This document shows positions 1 through 14,000 of a stretch of 64,000 nt of DNA, piece after piece (positions within the stretch are counted from its first letter, which is position 1; each line of letters starts with the position of its first letter). Source of the stretch: Diadema setosum (lineage: Eukaryota > Echinodermata > Echinoidea > Diadematoida > Diadematidae). The stretch covers positions 24,165,674-24,229,673 of the forward strand of contig NC_092700.1 of NCBI RefSeq assembly GCF_964275005.1, in the 5' to 3' direction. The notes beneath the pieces are model-generated. The model had not been told where the DNA came from, made no database searches, and saw only the letters and a list, made by a program, of their open reading frames with translations. A program made the position numbers and the translations under genes.

Positions 1-190
1 CATCGAAGTGAATCTCAACACTAAAATCGATTTTCCATCGTGTGTGTTTGTGCCTGCTTTTGTTTGTTGTATTTTTTTTTTTGCCACGACTGTGTAATGG
101 TCTAGATTGTCTCATTCTCCTATAAGCAGAGTATATATTTATATATACAACTACATATAAAATATCAATTTTATTCTTCACTTTAACCAG

Positions 191-499
191 GCACTGTAGG
201 CACTGTCCCGACCGCGATCGGATGGAAAGATGAAAACACGCGTTTGCCATGTATGTTTGATGTAAGACCGCAAGCTGTGTACTGGGAGAAGGAGAACATG
301 ACGCATCCAGGACAGCCGCTGACCTTAGCTTCATTCTTTCAGCAGAAATTTACGAGCAAGATAGAAAGGTTCCACATGGACGAGGATTTCGGCCTCATAA
401 TTACCAACCTAGAAGTGTCTGATGAGGGTTACTACAAATGCCAAGTGGTGCTTCTAGATTTTAGTGATTTCTCGAATTCAACCTTTCTTACCGTGAATG
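191..499 (+). CDS. Copy A exon: V-set-like Ig domain
   Basis: Phase 1-1 exon of 309 bases, the usual layout for an Ig-domain exon. It shows the B-strand Cys in LPCMF, the core Trp in AVYW, and the D-E-G-Y-Y-K-C motif of the F strand. N-glycosylation sequons are NMT and NST. The acceptor is doubled: AG at 189-190 and again at 198-199, both keeping the frame, so the true start may be 191 or 200. The donor at 500 reads GTGCGT. Confidence 0.85.
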
Positions 500-2032
500 G
501 TGCGTTCAGAGTACAGTATAAAAGTGTTATAATAATCAGATTTATGATAAAGCGATATCATGCTAACACAATTAATCTGTTTGAAAAAAGGAAAATAACT
601 TCAACAACTATTACATGACCCTCCTTCGCCAATCAATTTGACGCAATCTCTTGGTCTTTTTTTTTTAACTCAAGCATAACCCTGGAGCCTGATGTACGTT
701 CTTAGTACTTTCTGAATGTCTTTCCTGTATAAAGTGCTCATTATGTTGAGACATGTCAGTGAAGGTCAAGACTGGTTTCACTGGTTGGTTATGAATACAA
801 TGAATCAATTATTGTAATCAGTAAACACAATCAAATCACTACTAGACTATCAAGGGATTATGCGACCATTTACAACGGTCAGTTGTGTTTGATCTTTGAT
901 AATCAAGATGGGTGTTTTGATCTCAATGAAAGAAGGAGAAATGGTTCACTATTTCAAAGCATTCGGCCGATGATGCAGATATCCTGTGCCTGAGTTGGTA
1001 TGGGATGGTATGATATGGTACGGTTTATTAGATAAAAGATATTCTCGCTGCCAAGCGGCTGAATTGCAACATTTGCTCACAAAATGATACTACAATACAA
1101 AGTATCTGTGAACACAAATGAAGATCATATTCGTTTTAAAATGCTAAAAACAAATACCTACACTAGTATCATCTATTTCATGGGGGTTAAAACAATCACT
1201 ATATCTAAGTGCGCATGGATATGTCAGGTGCGTAACTTGGTACCAATTATGTCCACGCAAAACGAAATAGGTGTTGTTATTCTATTTCATTTAATATTCT
1301 AAAACTTTTTTTTTGTCGAATAAATCTCCTTTAAGTTAAGTGCCCATGCCTGCCCAAGTGCACTCGGGACTAGTCTTCGATGAGTTTTATTGATATCGTC
1401 ACGGTTGTGAGTTTTACTGGCTTTATTATTCTTAATGCTGTCTTCGTTAATATAGTCTAAATAATTATTGCAATTCTCATTAAAATTACTCTCAGCCATG
1501 GCTAAGGATCATATCATCGAACAATGTGTCGAAGAGGTTCATGGTTTGAGTCCTTGCACTATTCAAACGTCGAAGGAAGCCCCAACTTTTCATCTTGACT
1601 GTCGGCTCACGGGTTTCAAGCCAAACGTGTCGCTTGTGTGGAGCAAATCGGGTCGAGCACTGCCTCCAGTGAGGTCCAGCCAGCACACTTCTCCAGACGG
1701 GACTTTCGAGAGATTTGAGACAATAACTGTTACAGCCAGTCACGACACGGAACAAAACTTCACCTGTACGACATCAGGTGATTCCGTGAACGGAACCTCG
1801 TCAAAGGTTATCACTGTTTTACCTTTGAAAGGTGGGCAGTTAAGAAATATTTACTTCTATTAATCACTTTAGTACTTAATTATGTTTTTATACTAAGAAT
1901 CTTTTCTTTATTGTACATTATACGATACATTATTATACTGTTAGTACAATACTATGCAACAATATACTTACATGCATATAACATAATTGATATAATCATA
2001 TATGATATATATATATATATATAGTATTTATA

Positions 2033-2086
<54 letters not shown>

Positions 2087-5000
2087 AGGCATATTATATA
2101 TAATATACTTAATCACATAAGATATATATATATATATATATATATATCAACATTATATATAGACAAACATATATCAATACATTACATAGATATGATATAA
2201 TATTGTACGACACATACGTGTGTGTTGGCAAGACTGTGCGAATGTTTATCAGGTTTTTGTTTTCTTTTCCTTGTTTTTTTTTACCCTTGCACAGAGTGAG
2301 GTTAAAGACAACTGAATAATAGTTTTCTAAAAAGCAGTCTTGTCAATTGTACTATTTCTGACATTAAAAATACACTTCTGGTAAATAATGTTATCATTCA
2401 AAATCATACAAACCATATTTGAGACGCATCATACTCGATTTTCAAAAAGAGAATTTATCTATCACGTAATCTATCTGAATGTGATATTGGTTTAACCGTT
2501 TCTTGCTTAAGTTCGTTCAAATCTACAATTTTATATCATATCATAGCAACAAGATCACACAAGCTCATTGCATATAATTAAAGGCTTACATTATAGTGCA
2601 TCAACTTGCATTTGACTCTCTCGACAGGATAGAGAAATTAAGACATTTGAAAATAGTAATGTGACATTTGATTGTGTGAACAATGCATATGCTTGTCTGT
2701 TTGTAAAAAAAAAAAAAAAGAAAACTGAAATTATGTTTATGACTTGTCCCTCCGCCCCCCTAAAAACCAACTTTGCCTTAAGGTACAACAGAGGAAAAAT
2801 ATAAAGAAATGCAAATGCAGCGATCTAGATTGAAATGTGCCATTTCAGCAAAAGAAATACAAACTAATATGTATATATATATAATATATGTATCATATAC
2901 ATATGTTGAAGAAAAAAAAAAAGAAACCCCAGAAATTTAGCAATTTCAATTCTCAAACGGGATTATAATGGTTCTGCATGGGTATAGAAATCATGTAAAT
3001 ATCATAATTTATATTGGCAGTTAAAATGTGTATATCATAATACCTATCAGTTTTTCCACACATTATTTCTGTGTGTTGCTTTCCTTTCAATTTGTAAATG
3101 CTCGGTTTACCCGTCCGTTTATGAGATTCCTTCCTCTTTCATGTACTTTAACCCTTTACTATACACAACGGGATTGGATATTGCTTTAATGGGGGATTCT
3201 TCATCCTAAAAATTACAAGTTCATTAATATCAATCGTTTATTGTGGTCTTTGTTACGTTTACAGAAGAAAAAGACACTTCATCAGGTCCAAACAGAATGG
3301 GGCTCGGAATTGGACTGACGTTGTTCATTCTGGTCCTAGTGATAATAGTACTCTTTCTGGTAACTGGAAAGCTTTTGCAGAAGTACAGACCAGAAATCAT
3401 GCCTGAAGGTAAATAATATGTCATATTTGAGAGTATGCTATGTAAGTCAATTTGCTTGTTTCTTTTTTTTTAGTTTTCTTTTTTTTATACTTCATTGTGC
3501 TTTTGGGGATTTCGAGATTTCTGGTGAATTGCTCGTCATTTCTTTCTAAAATAGGTGGTATGCATTTACCTGCATAATCATTTCTATTTTTTATTTGGCA
3601 GAATCCTTTTATTAATTTGTTATTTCTGTACAACGTTCGGACTCTTTTTCACTGAGACCAATGTATCATTCTTCATAGTGTCTTTATCACATCCACCTTA
3701 GGAATAACGCCGAGTAGTAGTTGTCGTACTATATCTCGACTGTGACGTCATAAAGGCGTCATATCGCCTGTATTCAAACAACTATCAAGCATCACGAATC
3801 GACGAAATTTTGTTTAAAAAAATAAGTCATGGGTTAACTTCTGCGAGATTGTGGTCCGCACACGGGAAACTTAAAATGGTAAACCCAAGCTGTGACAGCC
3901 TGTGACTGAAACAAGTGACCGTGTGGAAATAAAATGAATGAATGAATGAATGAATTTACGTTTCAATCCCCTGTCACATCGTAAACATATAATAGTATGG
4001 CCTAGAACAGGTATCTTGTAAGACCTACAAAACGAGTTCACCGACCTCAAAACAGAGCCCTGTTTTATCAAAAGATATAATCGATTATAAATTTCTTTAC
4101 CACACATGCTGCCATAGACTAACCATGGAAATCAATGCAAATCAATTACACTAATCATAAAACAGGGTCCAGTATATGTCTTTGCATATTTGTTATTGAA
4201 CTGTACTTATGATGTCATATTCTGTGCATTTTTATGTCAAAACGTGGAAAGTGTAACTTACTGCAATATTTGTCTATACATTTTGTATACTTAACGATGT
4301 TCATTATTTGAATTGTATCTTCGTGTATCTGGATTAAATTTCTCGCAATTTGATCAGAGTAGGTTTCAAATTTTGAAGTATAGTTGACGGCATTGTAAGA
4401 ATCCTTAAAGAGTGCATAGTCGACAACTTAAAGAGTGCATAGTCGACATCTGGCCAGAAAATACTCTTCTGTACAAGTCTGCGGGAGATCAATTATTTCA
4501 GACATCAAAGTATACCTTGTTTTTAACGAAAATGAAATTTATAAAGTATCGGTAGTCTCATGTTGAGACGTCATTTTACATACTTTCTTATCGTATCTAT
4601 GCCCAAAGTAACATTACACTGTATATGAGCTGACACACTTTGTTAGAGACTATTCCTTCAATGAGCTACGGTGCGGATGATGATATAGGGATTACTGGTT
4701 GATTCTTGATAATGACTGCACAAATAGCATCATTTTGTCATAAATATTGAAAATAAACATTGCCCATTGCTAAAATGAATTTCCTCAGTTACATTATGTA
4801 GCCTCGAATTATGGCAAGATTGCACAGTCCCCAAGCGCTCCTAAAACAAAAACAAAAAAACAAAAAACAAAACCAATAACAAATAACAAACAAACCAACT
4901 AAAAGAATCTTGACTACTTCTTATCGTGTTATTTCTCTTTCTCTACATTTCTGACAAACTGTATAGGATTGACATGGATTCCATGCTGGAAGAAGCCATC

Positions 5001-8000
5001 AGAGAAGGACATTCCACTCATAGAGCGGAGGGGTAATATGACGTCTTGTACCTTCCGTCTCCCCCCCCCCCCCAACAAAACAGAACACAAAAGAACAAAA
5101 AAAAACACACACATACACCCATACACACACACACACACACAAAACGAGATCTTCCGGAACGATAACTTTAAAAATAGTTAATCAATCCAAATATGAAACT
5201 ATTACATTACCCACATCCATTACCCACATCTTACAGAAAACACCATCCGATTTGCTTCAGCGGTTGAAGGAAAATGGGGATCTTTGAGTATGTCAGGAAT
5301 AACTTCCCTCCAAGTTCTGCCCATTGTGTTCACACATTGATATGCAGTTCCAATTTGCTTAACTTGGAAGAATCACAGACCCATGCATGACATGCTTTAC
5401 AATGATCCACATTTCTCTGTGAGCACTTGACCAAATTAAATGGAGCATTCTGCAAAATAAAGGTAAGATGATATATTTTTAGACCCTGAAATAACATTTT
5501 AGTAAGTTTAGTAATATTGACCGTTATCAATGCGGAAATCCGATTGTATTTTTTTTTTTTTTTAATGGGGGAGGGGACATATACGTGTATATTGCACGAG
5601 GGCGTGGGTGGGCAATGGGCATGCTGTATTTTTTTCTTTATTTCAGGATTGAACATCGAAACTAATTACACCGGTGTAGGTGCTCGTCGAATGTCTACAA
5701 TAGCATCGTAATTAATCAGGTTTTCTGTTTAACTGCACTTTTTCGGTATTATTTTTAAGCTATCTAGTTTGCATCATTTTAGTGTTAAGACAAATATCTC
5801 AGCTTAGATAAGAGGGCAGAGAAGATCTCAAGCTTGTTAGATTTTTTATATACTCCTTAAATGAATAAAAGTTTGTTTTCATTAAACTATTCCAATTAAT
5901 TCCAAGCTATTAAAGTTCATGTGTCTTTGTCTATTTCCAATGATTTTTTTTTTTTTAATCGAGTCAAATTGAAATTCAGAAAGAATATAGGATAGCTAAC
6001 CTGCTGTGATCGTGGTTGGTTTGGTTATACTATAATGTACTTAGTTTCCCGGTGAGTACATGATTGAGAGAAACACCAAATTACCGAACTGTTCTTCTGT
6101 AATAGTGCGTATCTCTTCAATAATTATTGCTTTCGGAACTTTAATGTCTTGTAGACAAAGATGGACGACACAAAACCAGAAAGCTGTATTTGTGGCTTCT
6201 TTGTATGTATGTATGTTTGTTTGTTTGTTTTTACATAGCCCGAGTGCGAGAGGATCTTCGAGATAAAATACGTAACTACAGACCGGGGAGTGCCCGGGAA
6301 ATGAACCTAGGCGATCTGAAGCTAGTCAACATCAATCTATTCGGACAGATGAGCGCAGGAAAATCTGCCTTCATTAACTCGCTTTTCTTTGCCTTCAAAG
6401 GTAAGTCTGCATATTCTGTTGGGAGATTACTTCGTAGCTAAAGAATTGTCCTCGATGATTTCAAGAAGGTAAGGTGATTCATGATATTGTAACAAAACAG
6501 TCCTGCATGTATCCGTGAGTTTTACAGCGAAACATTGTTTTTCTGCTGTAAAGATGATATCCTCATCTATACAACATACTACAGTGTATATCGTAAATTT
6601 ACAGACGCAATACACCTTCCTCTTCTCTCAGAGCAATTCTGTTCTAAAACTCAACTTGATTTGATATAAGCATGGAAATAAAAACAAATAGAATATGAGG
6701 AGTGGTCAGTAATACTTTCAGCACATCCGTAAGGATGAATTACAGTCAAACCTGTCCATAGCGGCCACCCAAGAGAAACGGAAAATGTGGCCGTTATAGA
6801 CAGGTTATCTAACTTAGTGTGCATTGCTTACATGTACATCATCGTTGTATCCTTAAATGTACATGTATGTGTATACGTATGCACACACCGTGTGTTTCGT
6901 GCATTTAAACATGATGGTGTATATGAAATTGTTGCACAGTAGTATGTGTATTGTCTTGAAGAAAGCTTTACACTAGTGCATTATTACGATTGAATGAGGG
7001 ATGAATGCAGCAATGGCGATCACTGAACGTTGCCCGCACGGCTAAAAAGCAGAAAAACACGCTGAATCATCGGCTCGGCTACGTCTCCATTGGGTTTTTG
7101 GCCGCTATAGACAGGTTAAAGTCGACCGCGGGAAACAACATTTGTGGCCGCTGGCCGCGTTAGACAGGTGGCCGCTATACACAGGGTCTCTAACAGGGCT
7201 TAACTCTCGGGGGGGGGGGGGGGGGAATTGGGATTTTTCAGTGGCCGCTATAGACAGGTGGTCATAATAGACAGGTGGCCGCTGAGGCAGGTTTGACTGT
7301 ACGCTGAAATAAAAGACAACAGGATTTATATGCTAATTAAGAAAGTAATGGATTTATGATAAGACACTCACTATTGCACTCGCACAGCACTCACCCACAT
7401 CTTCTTTTCCCCTCTTAAGCATACTATTGTAATGTAGAAAAAAACACCCTGTACTTTTTGTGAGAGGCACACCTGAGTTATATTTCCCAATTAAGCCATC
7501 TGAGCCCAGTCAAGCTATGCTTACGCGGGCGGTCTCCTGCAGCTTCCTTATTGAATCAAATGTACTGTCTTATTTGTATTATATGTAACTATAAATGTTT
7601 TACAAAGATTTACGTTATGCGTGTAGTATAAACTGTACTTTTGTGTGGTTCCTTTGTCATTTGGTTATGTTTTGTTTAAATTTTGTCACATTAATGTTAT
7701 TAATTTTTTATATTTTTTCATTTGTTTTCATTTGAGAAGGAAAATAAATACGGACGAACAAACGAACGAATATAATTCATTCATTCATGTTTTTATTTTC
7801 ATTTTCAATCAATATACAAAGGGAATACAAACGTCAAATGAGTACATATCTTGTAACATTATAATACATATTGTTTCATAAAGGACTTTGTGGAAAATTG
7901 AGGGGCTGCTAAAAAGCGAACTTGCATAGTGCAGTCCCCTCACTTACGTTACATTACTACAGTACATAGCTCACAATACTACAATACGTGTACCGTACAA

Positions 8001-11000
8001 GTTAATCATTGAAAGTATACACTTTTCATTACATCAATGGCAACATGAAACATCCACTTTCACACACACACACACACACACGTACACACACATGCATACA
8101 TATACATACACACACAGAAGAGAGTAGGGAAAGAGAGGGAGGGAGGGAGAGGGGGGAGTGGTATAGAGAGAGAGAGCGAAGGGCAGGTAAGTATTCTCGA
8201 TGCAGGGCAAAGAAAAGAGAAAAATAATTCCAAAACAGGCAAACTAATCATTGGGTACATAATAACTAATCAAATATTTCTTTAGATTACTAGAAAATGA
8301 TTTCAAACTAGGGAATTCCAAAATTTTGGCCACTATAAATAAACGTAGATTTCATATACAGAGTTCGAGTAAGGGGCAAATGATACTCGTCTGTTTGACG
8401 AGTGGGGTATTTATGGATACTTTTATTCTTATTAAACATATTTTGAAGAACTAAAGGGAGTGAACTGTTATGTAAACTATACATAAATTGACCAAGATAA
8501 TAATAATACAAATCCCTAACTTTAAAAACCTTATTTTCCACAAATAAATCACGAGTATGGGAATATTTGGAGGTATTACATATTACTCGAAGTGCTAAAA
8601 AATAAATCTATCTAAATAAGTTGTATGTGTATTCCCCATACTATAATTCCGTACGTTAGATAAGGTAAAATGAACGTTGAATATAACATTAACAACGTTT
8701 TAACAGGAAAAAAAAACAACTATACTTTATCAATTACACCTATGTTACTTGAAATTGTACGGCATATACAATCTATATGTTGTTTCCAAGAGAGCTTATT
8801 ATCTACAGTTAGACCGAGAAATCTAACAGAATAAACCCATTTATCACTTCATTTTCAAAAATTATATCATGTGGCAATCTATCAAGGGCATTACAAAATA
8901 ACATCACACTTGTTTTATGTGAAATAAAAGATTTACGTATGATAACAGAAATATTTAATTCACATTTATCGAATATTGGCCGGAATCTTTGTGAAAATAT
9001 CCCGTTGTCTAGTGATATGTTTTATGATTACTTTATTTCACATCCATCATTCTTAATTTTAGAAATAACATTTCATTCCTTATGCTTAATCAATGTTTCA
9101 TTATTCAATTTCCAAGTATTACGCATATCATTTTTAAACAAATCTAATTTTCTTATATGATAATTCTTTTTTTCTTTACGCAATTCCATGGTGAGAGTAT
9201 TTTTATATGCAGTATATTAATTACTTATCACCGGGATTGCTGTGTTTTTTAACCTTATATACATAATATAGATTATTTTTACGATTAAATGAACGTAATA
9301 ATGACTTTGACACCCATGGCAATCTAAGATCACACTTGTAATTACGCAACTTCTTTCTAACTAATGGAATATGCATATCTAATAAAGTAACAATCTTATT
9401 TATGAAAAAAATATAAGCTATATTCGTATCTTGCAACACATATAAATCAGACGATGCGATTTCCATCAAAGACTCTTGAAACCGGACTATATTCTGAGAT
9501 GTAAACTTACGCCTTCTTTCATAATTTTGAACTTTCTTAGTCTTTAAATGTAAAGATGAGCACATGTAAATTGCATAATGATCAGATATATCCGTAAGTA
9601 TAATAGCAGAATCAGGAAGAGGGTTAACATTCCAAAAAAAATATACATATCTATTAAAGTGGCAGATTATTCTGTCACACGGTTTGGTTTTGAAATCAAG
9701 GGTGAGAAATATGCAGAGAGCATAATATTGAGAAATTCCTCGGGGTTATACAAATCATTACATTTACTTAAATCAATATTAAAGTCACCCATTAGATAAC
9801 ATTCTTCATTTGAAACTGAAGGTTCTTGTAATATTTCATAAAAAAATTAAAAAAACCCTATTTTATATATGAGTATAACGATACTGGGGATTATTTCCTA
9901 CATGTATGTATTTCATTAAATTTTAGTAAACATCCCCCTCCATGGCTGACCTTCAGAAAGTTCAAAATGCAGGGTCATAGAGAGTTTGAGCTGCTGTACC
10001 CATACATGTGCCAAATTTGATGGCAATACATGGAAAATCAAGATAACGAAGTAATTCTATATGGGGCTCAATGTCTCCCCCTCCCCCCCCCCTCCGAGTC
10101 CTGGTAATGTCAAAATAGCTTGGGTTTTATAGGATTAAATATGCCTCTCGTACAGGAACATTTGACGATGTAGCAGCTGAAGGAACTGCTGAGAGCGGGG
10201 GTGGTCACACCAAACAGCGTAACCACCATCCGTTGACTGACTACATTACAGTGCAGGACAACCGTGGAATGCAGAACTTTGACTTAGATGAACTAGACCG
10301 GATTAAAGATGAAATAAGTAAGTTCAACGTCCAACGTCATATTCTTACTCAAGGGGAACACGAGGATGTACATAGGAGGAGAAAGGGAGCGATAAATGAA
10401 ATTATTCTTTCTCACTTTCCGTCGACATTTCTAGAATCAGTTTCATTGTCACGACATTAACATCGTTTTTAAACCAATATCTGATAATGTAATTGTACTT
10501 AGTAATAAGGCACTGACAATAGAAACGTTGTATTCTTAGAGTTAATTTATATCACACTGTTGATTATCAAAAAAAAAGTTTCAATGTTTATCATTTTTTT
10601 TTTTTTACCATAGGTACCAGCTGATACTTTACCATTTGCCCTGCCAGGAGAAGCGATTTAAAGCGTGTAGGGGTTGTACTGATTAGGCAATTTCAAGAAA
10701 ATCCTAACTGAGAGTAGATGCGTGCAATGATAAACAATGTACCTCTTGCTTTCCCATGCATGTATACAGTTCATCATGTTCATAACATTACCGTAGGATA
10801 TTTGAACTAACATTTATTTTGACAGTGAGTGTCAATAACATTAACACGTTGTTAATGCTGACTATTTTTTTTTTCAGAGGGTTGCAGAAGCATGGACACG
10901 GAGCACAAAATAAAGAAAGACAAGTCTCAAGAATGCCATGCAGCTGTCTTAGTATACCACAAAACGTGAGTTAAACATCAACTGGAAAATAAAAGAAGTA

Positions 11001-14000
11001 GGCCCTTCATGTATATATGAAATGATTAGACAAAATGGAGCATGTTAGATTTCACTCTATTTGTTATTTGTATAAGGGAATTTGTCTTTTGCACTATTGT
11101 TATACCAAGTATACGAATTGTGAAACGCAAATGTATATTCATGATGCTCTCTATACCGGATCGATTAAAAAAAAGAAGAATCCTAAGGCTGCTTCCTTTT
11201 GTGAAGCCGAAGTATGAACTAATCTTATCCATACACACAGAGAAATTAGGGTTCTATTAGGGTTCTTATTTGCACCCTACGAGCAAATCTAACTAAGTGG
11301 CACCTTATAGGGTTCGGGATGGATGTAGAGGTGCAAATCCGAACCCTAAAGGGAGCCAAGTCTTAAGGGTTCGAATTTGGAACCATTCCATAGTCTTTCC
11401 CGAAAGCTGACATGTGGGTGTTGAATGGTGTTTGCTTAAAATGCCACACTATTTTTGGATATTATCGTATATTTTTATTTGAAAATATAACTACACGTTG
11501 TTAAAGACTGACAGTGTCATCCGTAATACTGTACTAAAAAAATACTACTTGAATTAAACATTTGTTTTTTCTTCTCGCACCGGGATCAAGAATATCATTT
11601 CAATGACGTTATCATAGAGAGAAAGCAAACGAGTACAAGTACACGTATTATGCGTGCACTTGACGCGTGGACCGTTGAGCACTTGGTCAATGGCAAAACT
11701 AAAATCGCATGCGCACGCCACGCCGTAGGTCGCGCGGTATACGTACGTGCATACTACTGACGTTCCTCGTTTGGAATGGACAGACGACCGTGAGGTTTGG
11801 ATGATGAATTAATCTTTTTGATGGGCCAAACGTTGTGAGTAGATAATTGTACTGTAATTCCGTTGAAAATATTTCACAGTGATCGATGATATGTGTGAAT
11901 TATGCTCATAGAATGCTGAGTGGTGAAAACTGATGCGAAAGAGTTGTATCGAGGTACGTGTGTACTAACATGTCAGAAGTGCGATCATACATACAGTAAA
12001 GCATAGCGAATAAGTCAATGAAAGTGCACGTTAATACGGAAAGCCTCAACCAAGGTACTAACTACGACCAACAGCCCCATATGCATAGCGTAATTACGCT
12101 ATGCGTATGGGGCTGCTGGACGCAGTTACCAAGGTACGTACGTAAATAGGTGACCGGATATTGTCGCATCATTTTCGTTAATGGGAATTATTACGTTTGA
12201 GCCGAGTTGAGGCTCAGTTGGATATTGGTTTCTGTGAAGTTGACAGAAAGAACGATGTAGGCATGTATGATGTGCCTAATGAAGAAAAATAGTGTTCCTG
12301 GTTCATTTAGGAGAATTTAAGACATGTATGAAGATTGAAGTCAGAAAATTTAGGTTGGCCTTGACTCCTTGTTGTCTATCAATGAAAATAGAATGTGTGT
12401 TATAAACATAAAATGTCTGTTATCACAGAGCATAAGCAATGATACACGATATGTGAATTTAGATAATATCCACTGGAGAAGTTGCATGTGCTAGACATGA
12501 CATAAAATAAGTCACACAAACAAGGTATGTAAATGGTAAATCACTCCAGAAGTTCAAATACTTGATCCCATACTTTAGCAGGTAGATATTCCAATATTGA
12601 CTGTATGTTGAACTTTGTTTTATTCAATTACAGGTTGAACCTTGCTGATCCATGCTGATGCATGGTGTTAGCTTGGTCTCATACTGGGCCAAAGGGACCT
12701 GTGTTTGATTGATTATTTATCATCGAGTTCACTATGCATGAAGTTTAATGATGGTCTTCAGGATGAGTGATGCAGGTCAACCTCGAGAGACTGGTGAGCC
12801 ATATAGGATGCCAGAGCTGGAGATGGAAGATGTTCAGGATGTCAATCCTGGTTCCTCGTTGAGTCAGTGTGGAAGCCATGCCAGTTCTTCTGAGAGTGAT
12901 GGCCAGAAGGGCATATTATTTGGCAGCTGAAGCAGCTGCTATAGAAACGCATAAAAAACTAGAGCTCGAGGAGTTTCGACTTATGCAGCGTAAGATGAGA
13001 TTAGCTATGAAGACCATGCTGCATGTTGCTGAAGCAGAGGAGCAGATATACCTTGACTACGAGAACAAGAAGTTGGGAGTCGGCTTTCCTGTGAAAGCAG
13101 AGGATGAAACCTTGCTGTACCCAACTGAATGTGCCAACCAACCAGTACACACGAGTGCACCGATTTCCCTGACTAGAGAAGTAGCAAAAAAGTTATTTTC
13201 AAATTTTCTTTGACTTTTAGCAGATATAATGCAAAAGCCAATAAGATCATCAGCATCATGTAGTATCCCTGAACCAGGTTTGATGAAAGCCCATCAATTT
13301 TTCCGTAGATACATCCGTACAGACCGGGAGACAGACAGGCAACCTGAAAACATATGCCTCCGGCACCATTCAGGGCGGAGGCATAATAATGAGACTCCTA
13401 TATGTCATGTATGTTTAAACCATATAAAATTTGAGACGGGCCACATTGAATTCCCCCCCCCCCATTAGAATTGCTAAACACCACGGCTCTAGAAACATCT
13501 TTCCATTTTAATCCAGAAAGTAATCACCTCCCTGTTTTTAGCCGAGGGTGAGAATAAAGCCACTCCATGAAATGAAGATTAGCATTTTTTTTTTTGCAAA
13601 ATATATGTGAAAATGTCTAATTTCATAGATAACAGTAACTATTTATTCTGTCTTCTAAACTGTTGTCAGGTTATTCCCTTTCTTAGAATGCACTGGCCTT
13701 TAATATTAACAAGAATACTCTAAAGAAATATATAATAGAAAAATACAAGAGAACGAACTTGCAAATTACAAATTTAAACACAGTCTAAAAAGAACTTGAC
13801 TTCTATTCACTTTTATCTTCTTCTTTTTTGGGGGGGGGGGGTGCATAATGAATGAAAATATGAATCTGCTAATGGATATGAAATACTCAAAGTATGCTTT
13901 CCATTATATTTCATACTAGATGGGGTTAGTTTGTATTGTTCATATTTTATATAGTTATTTCTTCACCATCGATAGCCTCAGTGCTTCAACAACACATGCA

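Larger units (their letters stand above)
6401..10155 (+). other. Intron of copy A filled with mobile elements
   Basis: Carries a pogo-like MITE (6743-7299), the 3' end of a plus-strand LINE, and a minus-strand LINE ORF2 relic (listed separately). A G-run (7208-7226) lies inside the MITE. No further exon of the host gene is seen. Confidence 0.7.

Noticed and set aside
3265..5032. ITIM/ITAM signalling motifs in the receptor tail
   Set aside because: Tyrosines occur in KYRPEI (copy A) and IYKPEL (copy B), but the residues before and after do not meet the motif.
5237..5339. Open phase-compatible frame after TTACAG
   Set aside because: It runs for 34 codons to a stop but has no protein-like pattern, no match in copy B and no near poly(A) signal. 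Weaker than the 5647 candidate.
12300..13213. Extra exon of the host GTPase gene
   Set aside because: The stretch is inside the 6-kb transposon borders and resembles mobile-element coiled coils, not IFI44.
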